Assembly: GCA_002502605.1 (NCBI GenBank)
Contig: DAPR01000001.1
Location: 17,712-23,608, forward strand
DNA from: Euryarchaeota archaeon UBA258
GTDB lineage: Archaea > Thermoplasmatota > Poseidoniia > Poseidoniales > Poseidoniaceae
Direction of reading: 5' to 3'
DNA: 5,897 bases
Shown here: one piece after another, positions 5,481 to 5,897 of the stretch
Position numbering within the stretch: position 1 is the stretch's first letter
Layout: the number at the start of each line of letters is the position of its first letter
Translations under genes and position numbers: made by a program
Notes under the pieces: model-generated
The model's database searches: none
Seen by the model: only the letters and a program-made list of their open reading frames with translations
Told to the model about the DNA's origin: nothing

Positions 5481-5897
5481 TTAAACCGGCCATGTGACTG
5501 GTGTTTGGTCGGTCCGGAGGTATTGATCAACGGCGCTTTGTGCATAGGACGTTGTTCGCCCATGGTCGAGTTCGATTTTTCCAAGAAGCGCAATCATCGA
5601 GCCGTTGTCAATGCAGAACATCCGTGGTGGAGCATGAGAGGTTGCCTCTCGCTCTTCAGCCATGAGCGTGCACATTTCTCTTAACCGATTGTTGCACGCA
5701 ACACCGCCACCCAACAGGACTTCTGACTTGCCGGTGTGTGCTAACGCTCGCTCGGCAATTTCCACACAGGCTGCAAACGAGTGCTCTTGCAGCGACCAAC
5801 ACACAGCGCCCAGTTCCGCACCATTGTCCAGGAGTCGTTGTGCAGCAGTCATGACGCCGGAAAAGGCAAGGTCCATGCCACGTACGGCAAAAGGCAA
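5481..5897 (-). CDS. kae1: Kae1 (TsaD/OSGEP family) tRNA N6-threonylcarbamoyltransferase, C-terminal part
   Basis: This is the catalytic subunit of the KEOPS complex, which transfers threonylcarbamoyl to adenosine 37 of ANN-decoding tRNAs (t6A). Only the last 138 residues are in the window; the gene continues past the right edge and the true start is outside. Visible family blocks are KGMDLSFSG-like VRGMDLAFSG (5-14), WSLQEHSFA (34-42), ERALAHTGKSEVLLGGGVACNNRLRE (49-74, given in part), IDNGSMIA (96-103) with the Asp97 expected to bind the active-site metal, and the archaeal/eukaryotic ending DQYLRTDQTPVTW (124-136). The protein stops two residues after this ending, so it is not fused to the Bud32 kinase as in some euryarchaea. 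The TAA at 5481-5483 is 50 bases from the next gene. Confidence 0.95.
   Translation of the reverse strand: MPFAVRGMDLAFSGVMTAAQRLLDNGAELGAVCWSLQEHSFAACVEIAERALAHTGKSEVLLGGGVACNNRLREMCTLMAEEREATSHAPPRMFCIDNGSMIALLGKIELDHGRTTSYAQSAVDQYLRTDQTPVTWPV

Noticed and set aside
5099..5593. A 164-codon minus-strand open frame spanning the end of Kae1 and the basic protein, considered as a frameshifted fusion
   Set aside because: Both flanking genes are intact in their own frames with proper ends. The composition of this frame (His, Arg, Thr and Gln rich, no domain) is that of an antiphase shadow.
1..5897. CRISPR arrays, insertion sequences, tRNA or rRNA genes, long repeats, or a defence or mobile island
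   Set aside because: No repeated spacing, transposase motif, terminal inverted repeats or cloverleaf sequence was seen. All genes are co-directional and of similar composition.

Overview
The window is about 5.9 kb of densely packed archaeal DNA. All eight genes that can be supported lie on the minus strand, so transcription runs from right to left. An archaeal source is indicated by a Kae1-type tRNA-modification protein at the right edge, a TATA-like box placed about 25 bases before a probable leaderless start, and short archaeal-style intergenic gaps. Moderate GC, the methylmalonyl-CoA genes and a strongly disordered basic protein make a planktonic euryarchaeon of the Marine Group II (Poseidoniales) kind the best guess. 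That placement is inference; no marker in the window proves it.

From right to left the layout is as follows. (1) The C-terminal part of Kae1 (5897-5481), the catalytic subunit of the KEOPS t6A tRNA-modification complex, cut by the window edge. (2) A promoter-like TATA box, then an unrecognised 305-residue basic, disordered protein with a compact C-terminal helical segment (5430-4513). (3) A SlyD-like FKBP prolyl isomerase with a histidine-rich tail (4507-4004). (4) The catalytic subunit of methylmalonyl-CoA mutase, without its B12-binding domain (3962-2361). (5) Methylmalonyl-CoA epimerase (2351-1911). (6) An unrecognised 101-residue protein (1851-1546). (7) A NatA-like ABC ATPase (1533-700). 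(8) The start of its NatB-like ABC-2 permease (707-1), cut by the left edge.

The genes fall into three functional groups. Kae1 acts on tRNA, the mutase and epimerase together interconvert (R)-methylmalonyl-CoA, (S)-methylmalonyl-CoA and succinyl-CoA (propionate, odd-chain fatty acid and branched-chain amino acid breakdown), and the ABC pair forms a membrane exporter. Several junctions are tightly coupled, with Shine-Dalgarno sequences overlapping the previous stop codon, and the ATPase and permease overlap by 8 bases. The only clear gaps are the 50 bases after Kae1 and 59 bases after the epimerase. There are no RNA genes, CRISPR arrays, insertion sequences or long repeats. No stretch over 300 bases lacks a gene. 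Most of the window looks like ordinary core genome. The points worth a second look are the His-His to Gln-Gln change in the epimerase, the split mutase, the unknown basic protein with its own promoter, and the sequon-rich outer loop of the permease.
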